A stretch of DNA of 64,000 nucleotides from Prinia subflava (Eukaryota > Chordata > Aves > Passeriformes > Cisticolidae), in assembly GCF_021018805.1 (NCBI RefSeq), contig NC_086248.1, positions 28,838,922 to 28,902,921 on the forward strand, written 5' to 3'. This document shows, piece after piece, positions 11,391-23,889 of the stretch. Each line of letters opens with the position of its first letter. Position 1 is the stretch's first letter. The notes below the pieces were generated by a model. It was not told where the DNA came from, did no database searches, and was given only the letters and a program-made list of their open reading frames with translations. A program made the position numbers and the translations under genes.

Positions 11391-13902
11391 TAATTATTTT
11401 GTATGGTCCCATCAGGCCTAATAGACCAGAAATGTTACATATCTTACATTATAACTAATATGCATTACTTTCAACTCCCGATAAAAGCCCACAAAAAGCC
11501 ATTTTCTCCATAGCACTGTTGGCAAGTTTTCTTTCAATACTTCCTAACAACCAGCTAATTATACACTATGTCAGATGCTGGACCTTTCTTTTCCTCAGGC
11601 TTGTTATAGGATTGCCTTCATGTTACTTCTTATGTGGTCAGATACCAATTCCACTAACCAATGAATATTTCAGTATTTTATATTAAGTCTTCATTGGATT
11701 GGGAAATCAAATGATGCTATTTTGCTCCCCTAGCAGGGACTCTAACTATTGGCCTGTACAGCTCAAGCCTTTCTGCTTTCTGCCTTTCATTGAATGAATT
11801 TTTAAGTAGTGTGTACAAAGTGGATTTATTACAAGACAATAAAATTTAAGGAATGGTGGGAAAACTTCATAGTCCTTGATTCTTAAATAAATGGTCTCTA
11901 AAAGAAGAAGGGGGGCAAAGACATACACTTAATTACGTTAAATGACATCTAAATGTGTATTGGGACTTCTGTGTTCCAAAAGCAAATGTCCATCTTTTCA
12001 ATTGTGCCAGTACTGTTGATATGATATAATATGATTAAAAAAAAATGATTTGAAGGTAGCAGAGTTTAGGCAATGATGAGCAAAATTTAGTTGCAGAGTC
12101 AGGTTCAGTGGCTGCATGCCTAATGGATATTCTGTGAACATTAGTTGAAGCTAAGTGCTACACTGAAGCACTTGGAGGAGCATGTGCGTACATCATCTTT
12201 TTGATGTATCCACAACAGGGTATCCAGACTCTACAGGATTTATCTGATTGCTACAGAGACAATAGTTTTCTGTTTCTTAAACAACCTCAGCATGAAAGTC
12301 ATCCTTAGGAGCTCTGTGGAATCAATTTTCCACATTTCACTCATTCCTTTATGGGTGGTTTCCAACTCTAGATGAAGTGCAAGTGAGTGAGGACTAAGGA
12401 AATATATTGAGCTCTTGAATGAAAAATAATTTTCTCTGGGTTTAATTATTTCTAATTTTGATGACAAAAATAATGCCAAGTGAAGCATGCTAAGAATTCA
12501 AACCCATTTACTGAGAACGTGCTGTCATAATTCAAATCCATGCTATCCATGAAACAATGCCAGCATCATCTCATTGTATAATAGCAAGTCATTTTAGCAC
12601 AGCGTTTTAGAGGTTCTATTACGGTCTCCAAGAAGCAATAAACATCTTGAAGCAAATTTCATTAAGATTTTGTTCTGAAAAAGCTCAAAATGAAATAAAG
12701 CTCTGAGAAGACACGCTCATTGAGGTATCAATGACATTAAGAAAAGGAAGATATGAATTTGTTCTCTCACTGCAGTCTCACCTCAGTGGATAAGGGTAAA
12801 ACAATGTAGGCAGGATAGGAAACATTCAAATTTTCCTTACTGCACAACTGAAACATAGGGCTGGGAGAGAAAGACTACCTGGAATCAAACCTACCCTGCA
12901 TATTATAAGGGACTTTATGATAAGAAGACAGTAAGTTGATTAAACAAGGTTGGTTTTACAAAAAGAAGAGGAAACACCCATGGATTCATCACACAAATTT
13001 ACTGAGACCTAACACAGGACTGAGTACCTGACAGCTATTCCGAAAGCCTACTTGGTTGCTTAAATACCATAAGGATACAACTATGGAGAGCTAAAACTTC
13101 ACGGACAGATGATTCTGGAAAAGCCTTCACATATTTGACACAACAGCTCTGCAAAAAGCCAGCCCTTTACACTACTTATTGCCAAGAGGCAGGCCTCTTA
13201 GTAAGTGGAAGACAATGAACACCTTATTCTCTACCTCTGCACAAAACTAGTCATTCTGGAAGCATCTTTGCATCAACAGAAAAGATGGCACTAGTAATGA
13301 AAGAGGCAAAAGAGCTCTGATAGAGCACACTCCCTGAGCAAACAAGTTCAATAAAAAATTGACCTTTTCCTATTTTGTCTTGCGTTATGTAATCAAAAAA
13401 AGTGTGTTTTATTTCATCGGTAGAAAGCAGCTGGGGGATGGTTTCTTTTTTCTTTCTCTCTTGTAACTCCAGGGGGGAGGAGGATGGACGCCTTCTGATA
13501 ACAGACCAGCTGTTAAAAGCAGGTGGGGCAGTTTTTCTTATCGCTTTCATCAACTTTGTCCATCCTCCAGGGGATATCTTCTGTTAATGGGCCATTAAGG
13601 CTCACCAATGACATGACACATTACATCATCACATTATGAGATGCACCACCCAGTGAGGAGAGCCAACTATTCCCTACCCCGATAAAATGGGGACACAGGG
13701 ACCCCAGGCATCCTCTTTCCACTGGATTCCCAGAGGAAGACCAGACTCATCTCACCACCACTGAATCCTGTCTACAGGATCATCTCTACTCCAATAGAAC
13801 CACATCTGTCACTCCAGGAAGACTTCTTTAGACTGCTTCCAACATCCTGGCCAACAGGGCGTCAGGTTGTGTTCCTGACTCCGTCAGGGTTTTCTAAGAC
13901 TT
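11391..13902. other. Intergenic AT-rich DNA
   Basis: No coding or repeat feature is recognised. The stretch at about 12500-12760 lacks repeat character and is noted as a possible conserved non-coding element. Confidence 0.5.
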
Positions 13903-14034
13903 TTGTTTGTTTGCTTGCTTGGCTGTTTTGTTTTTGTTTGTTTGTTTTTTGGTTTTTTTGAGGTTTGTTTGTTTTGTTGTGGGGAGTTTGTGTGTGTGTG
14001 TGTGTGTGTGTTTGTGGGGGTTTTTTTGTTTTTA
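13903..14034. repeat. G/T low-complexity tract with (GT)n microsatellite
   Basis: The tract has TTTG-type repeats, then about eleven GT units near 13989-14010, then G5 and T7 runs. The plus-strand frame through it (13907-14134) is compositional only. Confidence 0.92.
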
Positions 14035-16014
14035 TTACTGCATTTGCATTTTTAATATTCCTAGTGAAGAACTGTTATTCCTATTCCCATATTTTTGCCT
14101 GAAAGCTCGTAATTGCGAAATTATAACAATTTAGAGGGAGGAGGTTTTACATTCTCCATGTCAAGGGAAACTCCAGTTTCCCCTGACAGATACCTGTCTT
14201 TCCAAGCCAAGACATATTTGAACAACAGACAAAGCAAGAATATGCATCCCAAATGCAAATACATGATATTTAATGCCATTTGTCTTTAAGAGGAAAAGAA
14301 AAAAAAGACAACCTGACATTTCTCCCTAGAAATCAAAAAGAACTGGGTCTGGAAAGGAAGTTGGAGGTCTAAACATGTGTAAAGAAAGGGAAGTGAAGGG
14401 AGATGGTCATCACACAAGTTCAGTTCTCATCTGCTGTATGAAAAGGATTGAATGGTGTCTCATCAGCTCAGAGCAGCCATGCCTGGAACACCTGATTAGC
14501 TTGGCTGAAACAAATAGCATCCAGAAAGTGATAAGGAAGAAGTCTTGCAGGAAAGAACTTGACACTGCATGCTGTATTCTTTCTTTTTTGGATGCAGAGG
14601 CAAACTTGCCTGTGAGAAACTTGACAGAATATAAAGGGCAACCTCTCCATGCTCAGGTAAAAGAAGAAAAAATTTTACTATGCCATGAGTTCCTCCACTT
14701 CTGGCAGTCAAGGACTGGAAAGGTTCTCCTGGATCAATATCAGACTTCTGTTCCACATTGTGAGCACCTCTAAGGATATGAGTCTTCTTTTAGCACACCA
14801 TACACTTTGATATTAGAAATTCCACTTTTGGACTATACCTGCTATTTTAGGCTGAAGACATTAATGGATTTGTACAGTTAACACTGCAGTTAATTTGTTC
14901 CTACAAACTATTTTAAAAAATGTACAGCCATCTTCTAAAATGTTTATCTAAGTAAGGTCTTTATTTATTGCTGTTGGTTAAGTTCTCTAGTTTCTAAATT
15001 ATTAAGTTCTATAGTTCTCTAGTTCTAAATTATTCCTCTGTCTACCTCACAGTCTAAAAGCCATTTAACATTCTCACATCAGTTTTAAGTGACTGAAAGA
15101 CCTTTCTCATTCCCTTTCCTATTCAGGTATGTGGTCTAATAGAGAATCCAAAAACGTAAGCAAACAACCCTCGTAGAAAAAAAGTATTTATTACAACTTT
15201 TTTATGTTGTTTATGTTTTCTGTTTTTATTTTTTTCTAGGAAAAAAATTCTATTTTACTTTTTAAAAATACTTAATTAAAAGGAATTTTCTTTCTGGCCA
15301 GATAAGGAACCTTCCTTATCTGGACTAGTCAGGTATTCCTAAAAGTTATATGCAGACAAGCAAAGATTTTTTTTTTCTTTTGTATGTCAGTAAACAAAAC
15401 GTAAAGACAGAAAAGGGAGATGAAGGAGGACTTCTGACATGAGATAATAAGATGTGCAAATGCTTCATATCTTTCTGCTTTTGTACTTGTGAGTAGGAAT
15501 GACTCCTACAAGTGCTGCAGTTAATGCTAGACTTTATGTAGATGCGATGATGGGACATAGAGGAAGCATTCAAAGGTTGATAGCTTATAGTGATGGCATT
15601 ATTTTCTTCCTCAGGATAGCCTGAGTTGTGTGCCAGGCTTGAATCTTCCCTCTAATTACTTCCTGACCCAGTGAACAAAACACATTGGTCACACATCCAA
15701 GTCTTTCATGCTGTGATTTACTCTTCTTTACAGCACTATGCTGGGCCATTAGACAAATCATCCATAGCACTTTCTAAGATCATGAGTCAATGAGTTGGAT
15801 TACTGCCAATTCAGAAAAGTCCTGCTAAAACTAGCTATTAAAAGCTATTCAGCAGAGGTCCTGAATTTCTAAAATTATCAGGAACAGAATTTAAAGGCTC
15901 CACATAATTTTCAGTGGCCTTTGGTACTCTTTTGGAAAGGAAAAACAACAACAAAAAACTTTTAAAATAATCCTTGTAAGAAATGTTTACTACATATAAG
16001 GTGTCTCCCTTTTC
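14035..16014. other. Intergenic DNA with a local duplication
   Basis: No gene is recognised. A 132-codon plus frame (14375-14773) overlaps minus frames and has no recognisable domain. Near 14979-15035 a stretch of about 25-30 bp ('agttctctagtttctaaatt') occurs twice in imperfect tandem. Confidence 0.5.
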
Positions 16015-16237
16015 ATGCCAGGGTCCTCCTGGCAGCCAGGGGGGACATCCCTGTCCTGGTGGCATCAGGCACAGCCTCTCCAGCCAGGCAAGGGAGGGGA
16101 CTGTCCCTCTCTTCTAGGACAGGAACACTGGGGCAGCCTCACCTTGAGTGCTTGAGGTAGTTTTGCGTGCCACAGTGTAAGAAAGACACTGAACTATTAG
16201 AGAGCATCTGAATGAGGGCAATGAAGGTGGTGAAACG
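16015..16237 (+). mobile_element. CR1 LINE, 5' part of a copy split by an insertion
   Basis: The segment contains CR1 words in order: 'ggtggcatcaggcacagcct', 'gccaggcaagggaggggact', 'ggggcagcctcaccttgagt' and 'ttagagagcatctgaatgag'. The match breaks at 'ggtggtgaaacg' (near 16226-16237) and resumes at 16675 with 'gtgaaaggtatggaggggaa', as expected of one CR1 copy interrupted by another element. Confidence 0.88.
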
Positions 16238-16674
16238 TGGGGAGACAGATAGTGCTAAAGGCAATCTTGCTGCTGATATATTGCAGCTGTTTTAATTACC
16301 AAGGAGTGGGAACAGCCTTGCCCTCACAGCTATGGGTGTGATAAAGAGTGAGTTGGCTGGTTGGAATCACTTGGGGTCTGCTGCTGTGCTGTAAGGAGGA
16401 AGGGACAGGAGTTCGTGCAAGGGACAGAAAGGGTAAGACATTGTACAAGGGACAGACAGGGCTAGGTGGCTGTGCTAGGGACAGGAAGGAGTGAGCTGGA
16501 ACTGCTGAAGGAAGAGAGAAGAAGGAGAGAAAGAGTCAGAGCTGTGTGGAGCTGCCCATGGGAGGCTACACAGAAAAGGTATGAAAGACTTTTAGTTAAC
16601 AAGCAACTGATGCTTGAAGCCTTCTGAGATTTTAATGAAGCACTCTGAGTGTCATGGCTGTCTCTACAGCCACA
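16238..16674 (+). mobile_element. Probable solo LTR inserted in CR1
   Basis: A 437-bp block interrupts an otherwise collinear CR1. It starts TGGGGAGACAG and ends CTACAGCCACA, i.e. TG...CA as in retroviral LTRs. The CR1 word gtgaaa is present on both sides (16230-16235 and 16675-16680), which looks like a 6-bp target-site duplication; six bases is usual for beta-retrovirus-like (ERVK) elements. No coding region remains, so this would be a recombined solo LTR. The strand is not certain. A non-autonomous DNA transposon is the alternative, but I see no terminal inverted repeats. Confidence 0.6.
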
Positions 16675-17102
16675 GTGAAAGGTATGGAGGGGAAATAATG
16701 CAGGAGTGGCTGAGGGTACTTGGTCTGTTCAGCCTGGAGGAGACTGAGGGGAGAGAGACCTCACTGCAGTTACAACTTCCTTGTGAGGGGAAGAGGAGGG
16801 GCAGGCACTGATCTCTTCTCTATGGTTTCCCAAGGGAACAGGAGCCAAAGGAATGGCCTGAACTTGTGTCAGGGAAGATTGAGGTTGGATATCAGGAAAA
16901 GTTTCTTCTCCCAGAGGGTGGCTGAGCACTGAACAGGCTCCCCAGGGAAGGGGTCACAGGCCCAAGCCTGACAGAATTCAGGAAGTGTTTGGACAATGCT
17001 CTCAGGCACAGGGTGTGACTCCTGGGGATGGTCCTGCACAGAGCCAGAAGTTGGAGTCAATAATCCTTGTGGGTCTCTTCCAACTCAGCATATTCGGTGA
17101 TT
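16675..17102 (+). mobile_element. CR1 LINE, 3' part of the split copy, with 3' end
   Basis: The segment continues CR1 with 'cttggtctgttcagcctgga', 'ggatatcaggaaaagtttct', 'gaacaggctccccagggaag' and finally 'gggtctcttccaactcagca' before a decayed 'attcggtgat' tail. This is the full 3' end of a bird CR1. Open frames on both strands (for example 16720-16932) are CR1 remnants. Confidence 0.93.
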
Positions 17103-18520
17103 TATTGACAAAAGTTACCATTTTTACTAGCAAATGAGACCATCTGCAACTCTAGATATGGCTAATCTTCACTTTTTTTGACCTATTTCATTGCCATTGG
17201 GGCAGGGAAGGAGACATGCCTGCATAAACTACTAAGGTTATAAAAGGAAATCATGGTTCATTTAGTGTGGCTTGATCCTTGCAAGTGCTCAAATAGTCAT
17301 TTGAAAAGAGAACTGATGAATTTATTATACATATACCACTTATTGCAATAAAAAAAAAAAAAGAAAAAAAATATCCAGGCCTCCTAAAGTCTCATGTGGT
17401 ATTCAGTAAAAAGAAGGATTAATTCTCCAAAGTCAATACTGTTCTTAACATTTAGAAGTTCTGCTGCAGTGATGGAGATATGAAGTATGTCTGTAGGCAC
17501 AAAGAGCCAAACCTGTGATAGAAAAGTAAAGCTAGGCTATTCTTTTTCTCTTTATCTAAGCAGTAGTTTGGACTGAAATGCTACTCTCAATAGAAAAGCA
17601 AGTGCTGGGGAGAATTTTTAAATCAGTATTCAGGTGGAGTTCTTCAGCATGACAATAGAGCTCTCACACATGGCTTTTAAGGAGCTGTTACAAATAGATT
17701 TTTGCAAGGTACCACATTTTTGTATCTTTTCTTCTGAATACCTTAAAAACCCAGCTGTATCATACTTTAATCTAAAGCCTAGGATAATCTTTAACAACAA
17801 AGGATATGAAGAAGAGAAGAAAAAAGCATTTAAATAACAAATGTGTCATTTGTAATGAGCAAATGTATGGAGGCTTCTGCTTAATTTCTGCTTGAAAATA
17901 CAAGTCCCCATGGTGTGAGACTGAGCAATACTGGAGCAGAAACCATTTATTTATCTGTGCTACAGGAATCCCAAGAGATGTAGATCATGATTGAACTCCA
18001 TTATTGCTGACATTTAACAAAGCCATTAAAAAAAGTGTGCTCTCATTCCTACCACTTACAGCCAACGATTGAGTAAATCTAGTTAAGGTGAAGTGTAAAA
18101 ATTTGGAATGAGATAAGGATAGGAAGGTTGTAGGAGCACTCAGGCCAACATGAAGCATTTGTAAGGGCTGACAGAAACATGAATACATATTCATGTATTC
18201 ATGTCTTTATGCATGTGCAAATGCTCTTATAGGCACACGAAAGCATAAAGGCACTTGTCATGATCACTTGACAGGAAGCCATGGGTTCCTCACTTATTTC
18301 ATCAAGGTCAGTAAGGGAAGATTGACTTTGAGCATGAAGACATTAGCACCTAAGGAGACTGTGTATCTCAAGTAGATGAGATAAAACATGAGACTGAACA
18401 CATGATGAAACAAGCCAAAAGTGAGAACTGACAGAGAATGTGAGCAGACAAAAGAAAGGAGTTTTCAATAGCCTTACTGCTATGTAGAAAAGGGTGGGAT
18501 GCATTTAAAAAGTAATTTCC
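17103..18520. other. Intergenic AT-rich DNA
   Basis: No gene is recognised. An A-rich run lies at 17347-17371. A perfect 11-bp inverted repeat with a 4-nt loop lies at 18178-18203. Confidence 0.6.
18178..18203. repeat. Perfect 11-bp inverted repeat (hairpin)
   Basis: The arm catgaatacat at 18178-18188 is followed by loop attc and the exact reverse complement atgtattcatg at 18193-18203. It is short and AT-rich, so it may be chance or cruciform-prone DNA. Confidence 0.7.
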
Positions 18521-18760
18521 AGTTTGTTCCCGCCGTCTCTGGTCTCGCCACTGGGCACCACTGGAAAGGGCCTCCCTCTGTTCTCTTTTGCATCCTCCCT
18601 TCAGGTATTTCTGTACATTCATAAGATCCTTCTGAGCCTTTTCTTCTCCAGGCTAGGCAGTCCCAGCTCTGCCAGTCCCTTGTCATATGAAAAGTGTCCC
18701 AGTGTCTTACATATTTCTGTGGGCCTTCAGACATGTGGCCACTTCAACCATTAGTGTTTG
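18521..18760 (-). mobile_element. CR1 LINE fragment, antisense orientation
   Basis: The plus strand carries, in reverse, CR1 words such as 'cctcccttcaggtatttctg', 'gatccttctgagccttttct' and 'ctccaggctaggcagtccca', then 'gtgtcccagtg' and 'tgtgggcctt'. The element points to the minus strand and is truncated on both sides. Open frames on both strands here derive from it. Confidence 0.88.
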
Positions 18761-21751
18761 CATGTTCCTGTACTCTTTTGCAAATATCAGGATCTTTGTC
18801 TCTATCTTTTTGAAAACTGAAGCTTTTCAGGCAGTGAAATTGCTACACTATTTTCCTGTTAGAAGATCAAGGAAAATTATCTTTAATTACAGATGTTCTG
18901 ATGATTTCTGGTCTTGTGATGTACAACATCCCTTCCCAAATGGATTTGAAATTGGTTAGAGAATACAATTATTCCAGACTCTTCATACTTCAAAGCCTTG
19001 TCCAAAGCCCTGCGTATACCTTTGAGCTCAAGCACATTTGATTTCCTAGTTCTATGAGGAGGAGCTGGGGTTTACTTCATCTAGAAACTGGAGCAGAAAC
19101 AGCTGCTGGGAGTTAGTTCCATTTCCTTTGCAGCACATTCCTGCACAAATTCTGTATAGAATAATGCTGGATGACATTTTAAAATCAATGTGAATCTTTG
19201 AATCAGAGCAGAGCCTTCAGGAAAAGAACTGACACTCAGGAGACACAAAGGCCAGCTTATTTTCTCTTTTCATTGTGGTAATTTTGTACTGTCATTACAC
19301 TTCTTAAGAGAAATTAAGCTGGCCTGTTTTCCTGACCTTTCAGATAATATTCTCTTGAGTCAAAACATTAGCTTGCTTTCTCTTTAAATAAAATGGGATT
19401 ACATAAAGAAAGGCTTTTAAAATTTTAAAATAGTCTTCTGCTGCTCATGAATTCCTACAGTAACAGGAACTGAGCACATTTGACAGCTTTTCAGTAGAAT
19501 GTATTTCACCTGAGAGAAAAAATTTTAGTTATAACATCCCTTGAAACAAAGCAACTAGTACTAGCCTTCAGAGTGAATCTTCATAGGACAATAAGGAAAA
19601 TTTAATGAGAATATTATTAGTCATCCTGCACAAATGCTTCAAATGGCTCAAGGAAAAGACATTATAAAGGAAGTGCTGTGTATAAACCATGGCTTTGAAA
19701 GGAATATTGGATCTTTATTTGCAGTGACAAAATTCCAAATAAATAGAATAAAGTATGGTAAGTTTTTCACCCTTTATCACTTTAGCAGCTCAGAATAGCA
19801 TTAAAGTGCTCTGCAGCATTGAGGAGCACTTGAGACACAGGAATGGTCAGGCTGCTGGCAAAACAGGCTTCATTTTGTCTGGTATTTAATTTCTGCATTG
19901 TTGGTCCTGACCCTTCAACAAATGGTGCTCTGAAATTAGTGCTGGGAGCTGCAACAACAGGATGTGGCCACTCACCTGTTTCTGCACAAACCAGCAAAAT
20001 CCTTAATGGTGCAGTCCATTATATTCAAGCATTCCATCACCCAGTACCCAGTGTGGATTTACACAGGCTTGAATTACATACGCTAGATCCTTGCAAAGTG
20101 AATAGGGATCGTAAGTTAAGAATGGAACACTCAGCTGGCTTGCTTTCTAATTAGAATCAAGGCAGGTATCCATAAGAAGTGCCAAAGTCAGTCATGTACA
20201 ACATATCATTTCTTCCTGAAATCTTAGGGTGCCTGTGGGAAACAGTTTTAGAACCTGACACACTTTAAGACATATGAAAAGATCTTAGCCACAGCAACCT
20301 AGGGCAAAAGAGAAGGTATCTGTGTCAGCACTGTAAGGTAATAAATTAATTTAGGCAGGATACAGCAGACATGGTGTCACTTCTTCCCTCAGACTTCTCC
20401 CACTTCCTCAGCAGTTCTCTAGCACAGCACAGCTGCGTAACTGTGGAAGGGTAAAGGGAAAAGCACTTTTTTCCATCCTGTTGGCAGTTAGACACCATGC
20501 AGCAAGAAGTTACAATACAGAAATATTAAAAAAAAAAGCTAAAGGGCTCCTGTAAGCCTCACAAATTCTTGGAGTCTCACCCCAGAGAAGCTCAGAACAG
20601 TTTAAACACCAACTGTCTCACCCCACACGTGAAATGGCCAAGGAATGCTTTACTGCCAGCACAAGTTTTATCACACAGTCATTGCACAGTACATTCTATT
20701 GACAGCCAGGTCATGCTTGCACCAACACCAGCCCCTTTATGTCCTTCACAGGTATCAGACCTCTCAGAAATGAACACATCACTTTTATCATTAATTTCAG
20801 AAATAAATGATGCAAATAGACTACCTTTCCAATCTGAACCTTAATGGAGGTGAAATAATAATTTTAGAGACCGCATGGTCAGAGGGACAACATCTGAAGA
20901 CTCGGGGGTGGTGCTAACTTAACAATATATAAGATTACCTGAGGGCAAAGGTCAAATCCCAAACACAGGATAAGGACATGACTTTATATGTCAAAGGTCC
21001 CAAACCAACAGAGAACCAGAGACATGACCTATTTTGGAATGATGCTATTAGCATCCTAATTTCCATATCCTGCCTCCCACTGTCTCAGGTTTATAGTTTC
21101 TGCATGGCTAAGGTATTATCCATCTCGGCTAGCTCGGTTCCCACACATGATCATTTGGATTTGTGACTAAAAGAGTATAATAGATTACTGCCCCGTGCTG
21201 CGGCAGTGCTGTGCCATACTTGCAGAGCACCAAGGCTATCTCTGCTCCCCGTGCTGCTCCCCACGGAGTAGGCTGGAGGGAAGGCAGGAATTTGGGAGGA
21301 GACAGGACAGCTGACCCTAACTGACCAAAGGGATATTCCATATCATATGACATTGTGATTAACAATAAAAACTTGGGCAAAGAGGAGGAGGTAGCAGGAA
21401 TCAGGACACTCCTGGTTATGGCTTTTGTCTTTCCAAGTAACCAATACACATGATGGAGCTCTGCTCTCCAAAAAGTGCCTGAACATCTGTCTGCTGACAG
21501 GAAGCAATGAAAAAATTCCTTATTTTGCTTTGCTTGGGTGCAGATTGTTTCACTTATTAAACTGTGGCTTTAGCTCAAGCCACAAGGTTTCCTGGCTTTG
21601 GTCTTCTGATTCTCTCCTCTATCCTGCTGCGAGGGGAAGGGGAGAGGGGGAAGAAAATGGACGGGCAACTGGGTGGGTGCTCAGCTGGTGGCCCTGCTCA
21701 GCCCACTGCAGCTACACCAGCAAGACTGATATTTACCATCAGTGGCCACGG
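18761..21751. other. Intergenic DNA
   Basis: No gene, RNA or repeat family is recognised. The 103-codon plus frame at 19843-20154 and the 106-codon minus frame at 21129-21449 show no domain. The part from 21170 to 21300 is somewhat GC-richer. Confidence 0.5.
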
Positions 21752-21810
21752 GCATTACTGAAACAGGACTCTCCTCAAGAGCATTACTGAAACAGGACTC
21801 TCCTTCAAGA
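21752..21810. repeat. Direct tandem duplication, 29/30-bp unit, two copies
   Basis: Copy one is 21752-21780 and copy two is 21781-21810. Both begin gcattactgaaacaggactc and differ only by one inserted T in the second copy. The near identity points to a recent slippage event. Confidence 0.93.
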
Positions 21811-23889
21811 GCTATTGGCTTTGATACAGTTGAGTAACTTCAGATAGCAGAGGCTGAAATGCTGGCTAGGACTGCCACCAGCCTGAAAGACAGGGCACAC
21901 AGCTGGGGTAGCTGAGGACAAGGCTAGAGTGAAAGTAAGACCAAAATGAAAGCCAAAGCCAACCCCAAATCTTCCAGGTAAGGTCTTCACCTACAGTCAT
22001 ACCCAACTGATATCCCCATTCATCTTCCTCCAATTACTATTACTCATGTCTAAGAAGTAGATGAATCTGTCCATGCTGTAAATCAATTAAATATCAAACA
22101 GCTACATCAGATTAGCACTGTTTCCAAACCAATAAAATTAGAGGACATGAAGGGAAGAAAAAGAAAAATCAAAAACCTGTGCCCTTCATCATCATATAGG
22201 GACTACTTTAGAGCACCAAACCATGAAGACCGGACAAGTCAAGGGTTTTTGTTTAATACCTATTGAAAAATTCTGAAGTGCTTGACATAGTGATACTTTA
22301 CTATCTATATCTCCATTGTGGAAACAAGTACAATACAATAAGGATTCTTCATCAATGTTTCAGAGTAAAAAATAGTGGACTACCTCTTCCAAGTAGGAGA
22401 AAAGAAAAATATTTTCCTATAGTTCCTTCACATAAATTAGAAAAGATAGTTGAAAAGATGACAGTAAGAGGCAAACTTGTACACCGGTGGCTGTGAAATT
22501 ATACTAATGCATCTTTAGTTAGGCAACAAAGGAAGAGCACAGATTTTAAGAACATAGCTTTCAAGAGAAATTTGCTGTTTAGAATAGTAGGAGACAAGGA
22601 CATGGTGGGGTGGGGGGAGATTTTTCCAGTTACTGCAAAGTGATAGTAAAAACACAGGAGGAAAAAAAAAATCCTTTAGCAGACAAAGGACAAGAACTCA
22701 TGAGCTGTTCAGCAGCCTGAAACTTGAAAAAAATGAGTACATGAAATAAAAATGGGTTCAAATTACCCAGTGTAAAAGACTCAAATGAGAAAGCCTAGGA
22801 TAAAGTGAAACACATGGTTTTATGATAATCACAAAAAAATTTCAGTACATGAGAGTCAGAAAAGGAAGTGCAGAGAAAATGAAAAGAGAAAGACAGCAAG
22901 AAATCTGTGTGGAAAAGGAGAAGAAAGGCAAGACACAATCAGTGGATATTGAGATGTTTTAGAAAGTATCACACCACATTATTATTGTCATCTCTGGGTT
23001 TTCAGAATTCTGGCCTAGAAAAATCTTTGGTGTGACCCACACTACACTGTGTTCTTTACCTATTCTTCTGCATTAAAACTGGTGAAAATCAGCGGCCTGA
23101 AGAGAAGAAATTCCAGAAAAGATGGAAAATGTCATTATCTGCCTTTCACAGGGGTACAACAAGCAGTCAAAAAGAATCATAAAATAGTTTGAACTCAGTT
23201 CCAAAGAAAAGGCTAGAACATATAATCAAGCCTATTTTCAAGCAACGCACAGACAGTGAAGATGAATGCTTAACCTGTCAAGAATAAGTCATTAAATCAG
23301 TTGCATTTTCTTCCACAGCATTTTTCTATACTTTTCTTGCAAACTTGGTGCTATGGATAACTTTTTGCTATCTTAACTGAATAGCTCTTACTATCAGTGT
23401 TCTAACGTAAAAACAGGAACATGAGTGCTATTTAACAGGGGGATGGGGAGGAAGGGGGATTGTACACCCCTTAAGTGCAGCACATTATCACATTTTGATT
23501 TGCTCTACACTATTTGCTTAACTTTCAGAAATTCTGTCACTAAACACCCTGTTTCCATGAGTGATTTTTTTGTCACTGAAATTGATTTACAGCTTTTCAA
23601 AGATTTATTTTTGCCCCAATTTATCTTGGCAGTCATCAACAGTGGATATTCAGCCTTGCTTTTCCTTCTTAAAGAGAAATCAGTGGAAGTCACAGTTGCA
23701 AACTTTTCTTTATCTACTTCTTGTCAATATTTTAAATAAAGAGATAAGTTTCTTGTTGAATAAACCAGTAAAATGGGGAATTAATGTCAGATGGGCCACT
23801 TCTTTCTATAGTGTGAATTCAACCTCTGAAACACACATAACCTATACACCTATAAACACTTTAAATCCCCACAAAAACACCACTGTGCT
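21811..23889. other. Intergenic AT-rich DNA
   Basis: No gene or repeat family is recognised. Overlapping short frames at 23425-23893 are AT-rich with no known motif. Confidence 0.55.

Noticed and set aside
11051..11458. Phe/Gly/Leu-rich and Gln/Asn/Lys-rich frames of up to 102 codons
   Set aside because: They are translations of a G/T low-complexity tract that lacks stop codons by composition.
14375..14773. 132-codon plus-strand frame as a gene
   Set aside because: No recognisable domain, and overlapping minus-strand frames; length is within what chance allows in 64 kb of six-frame translation.
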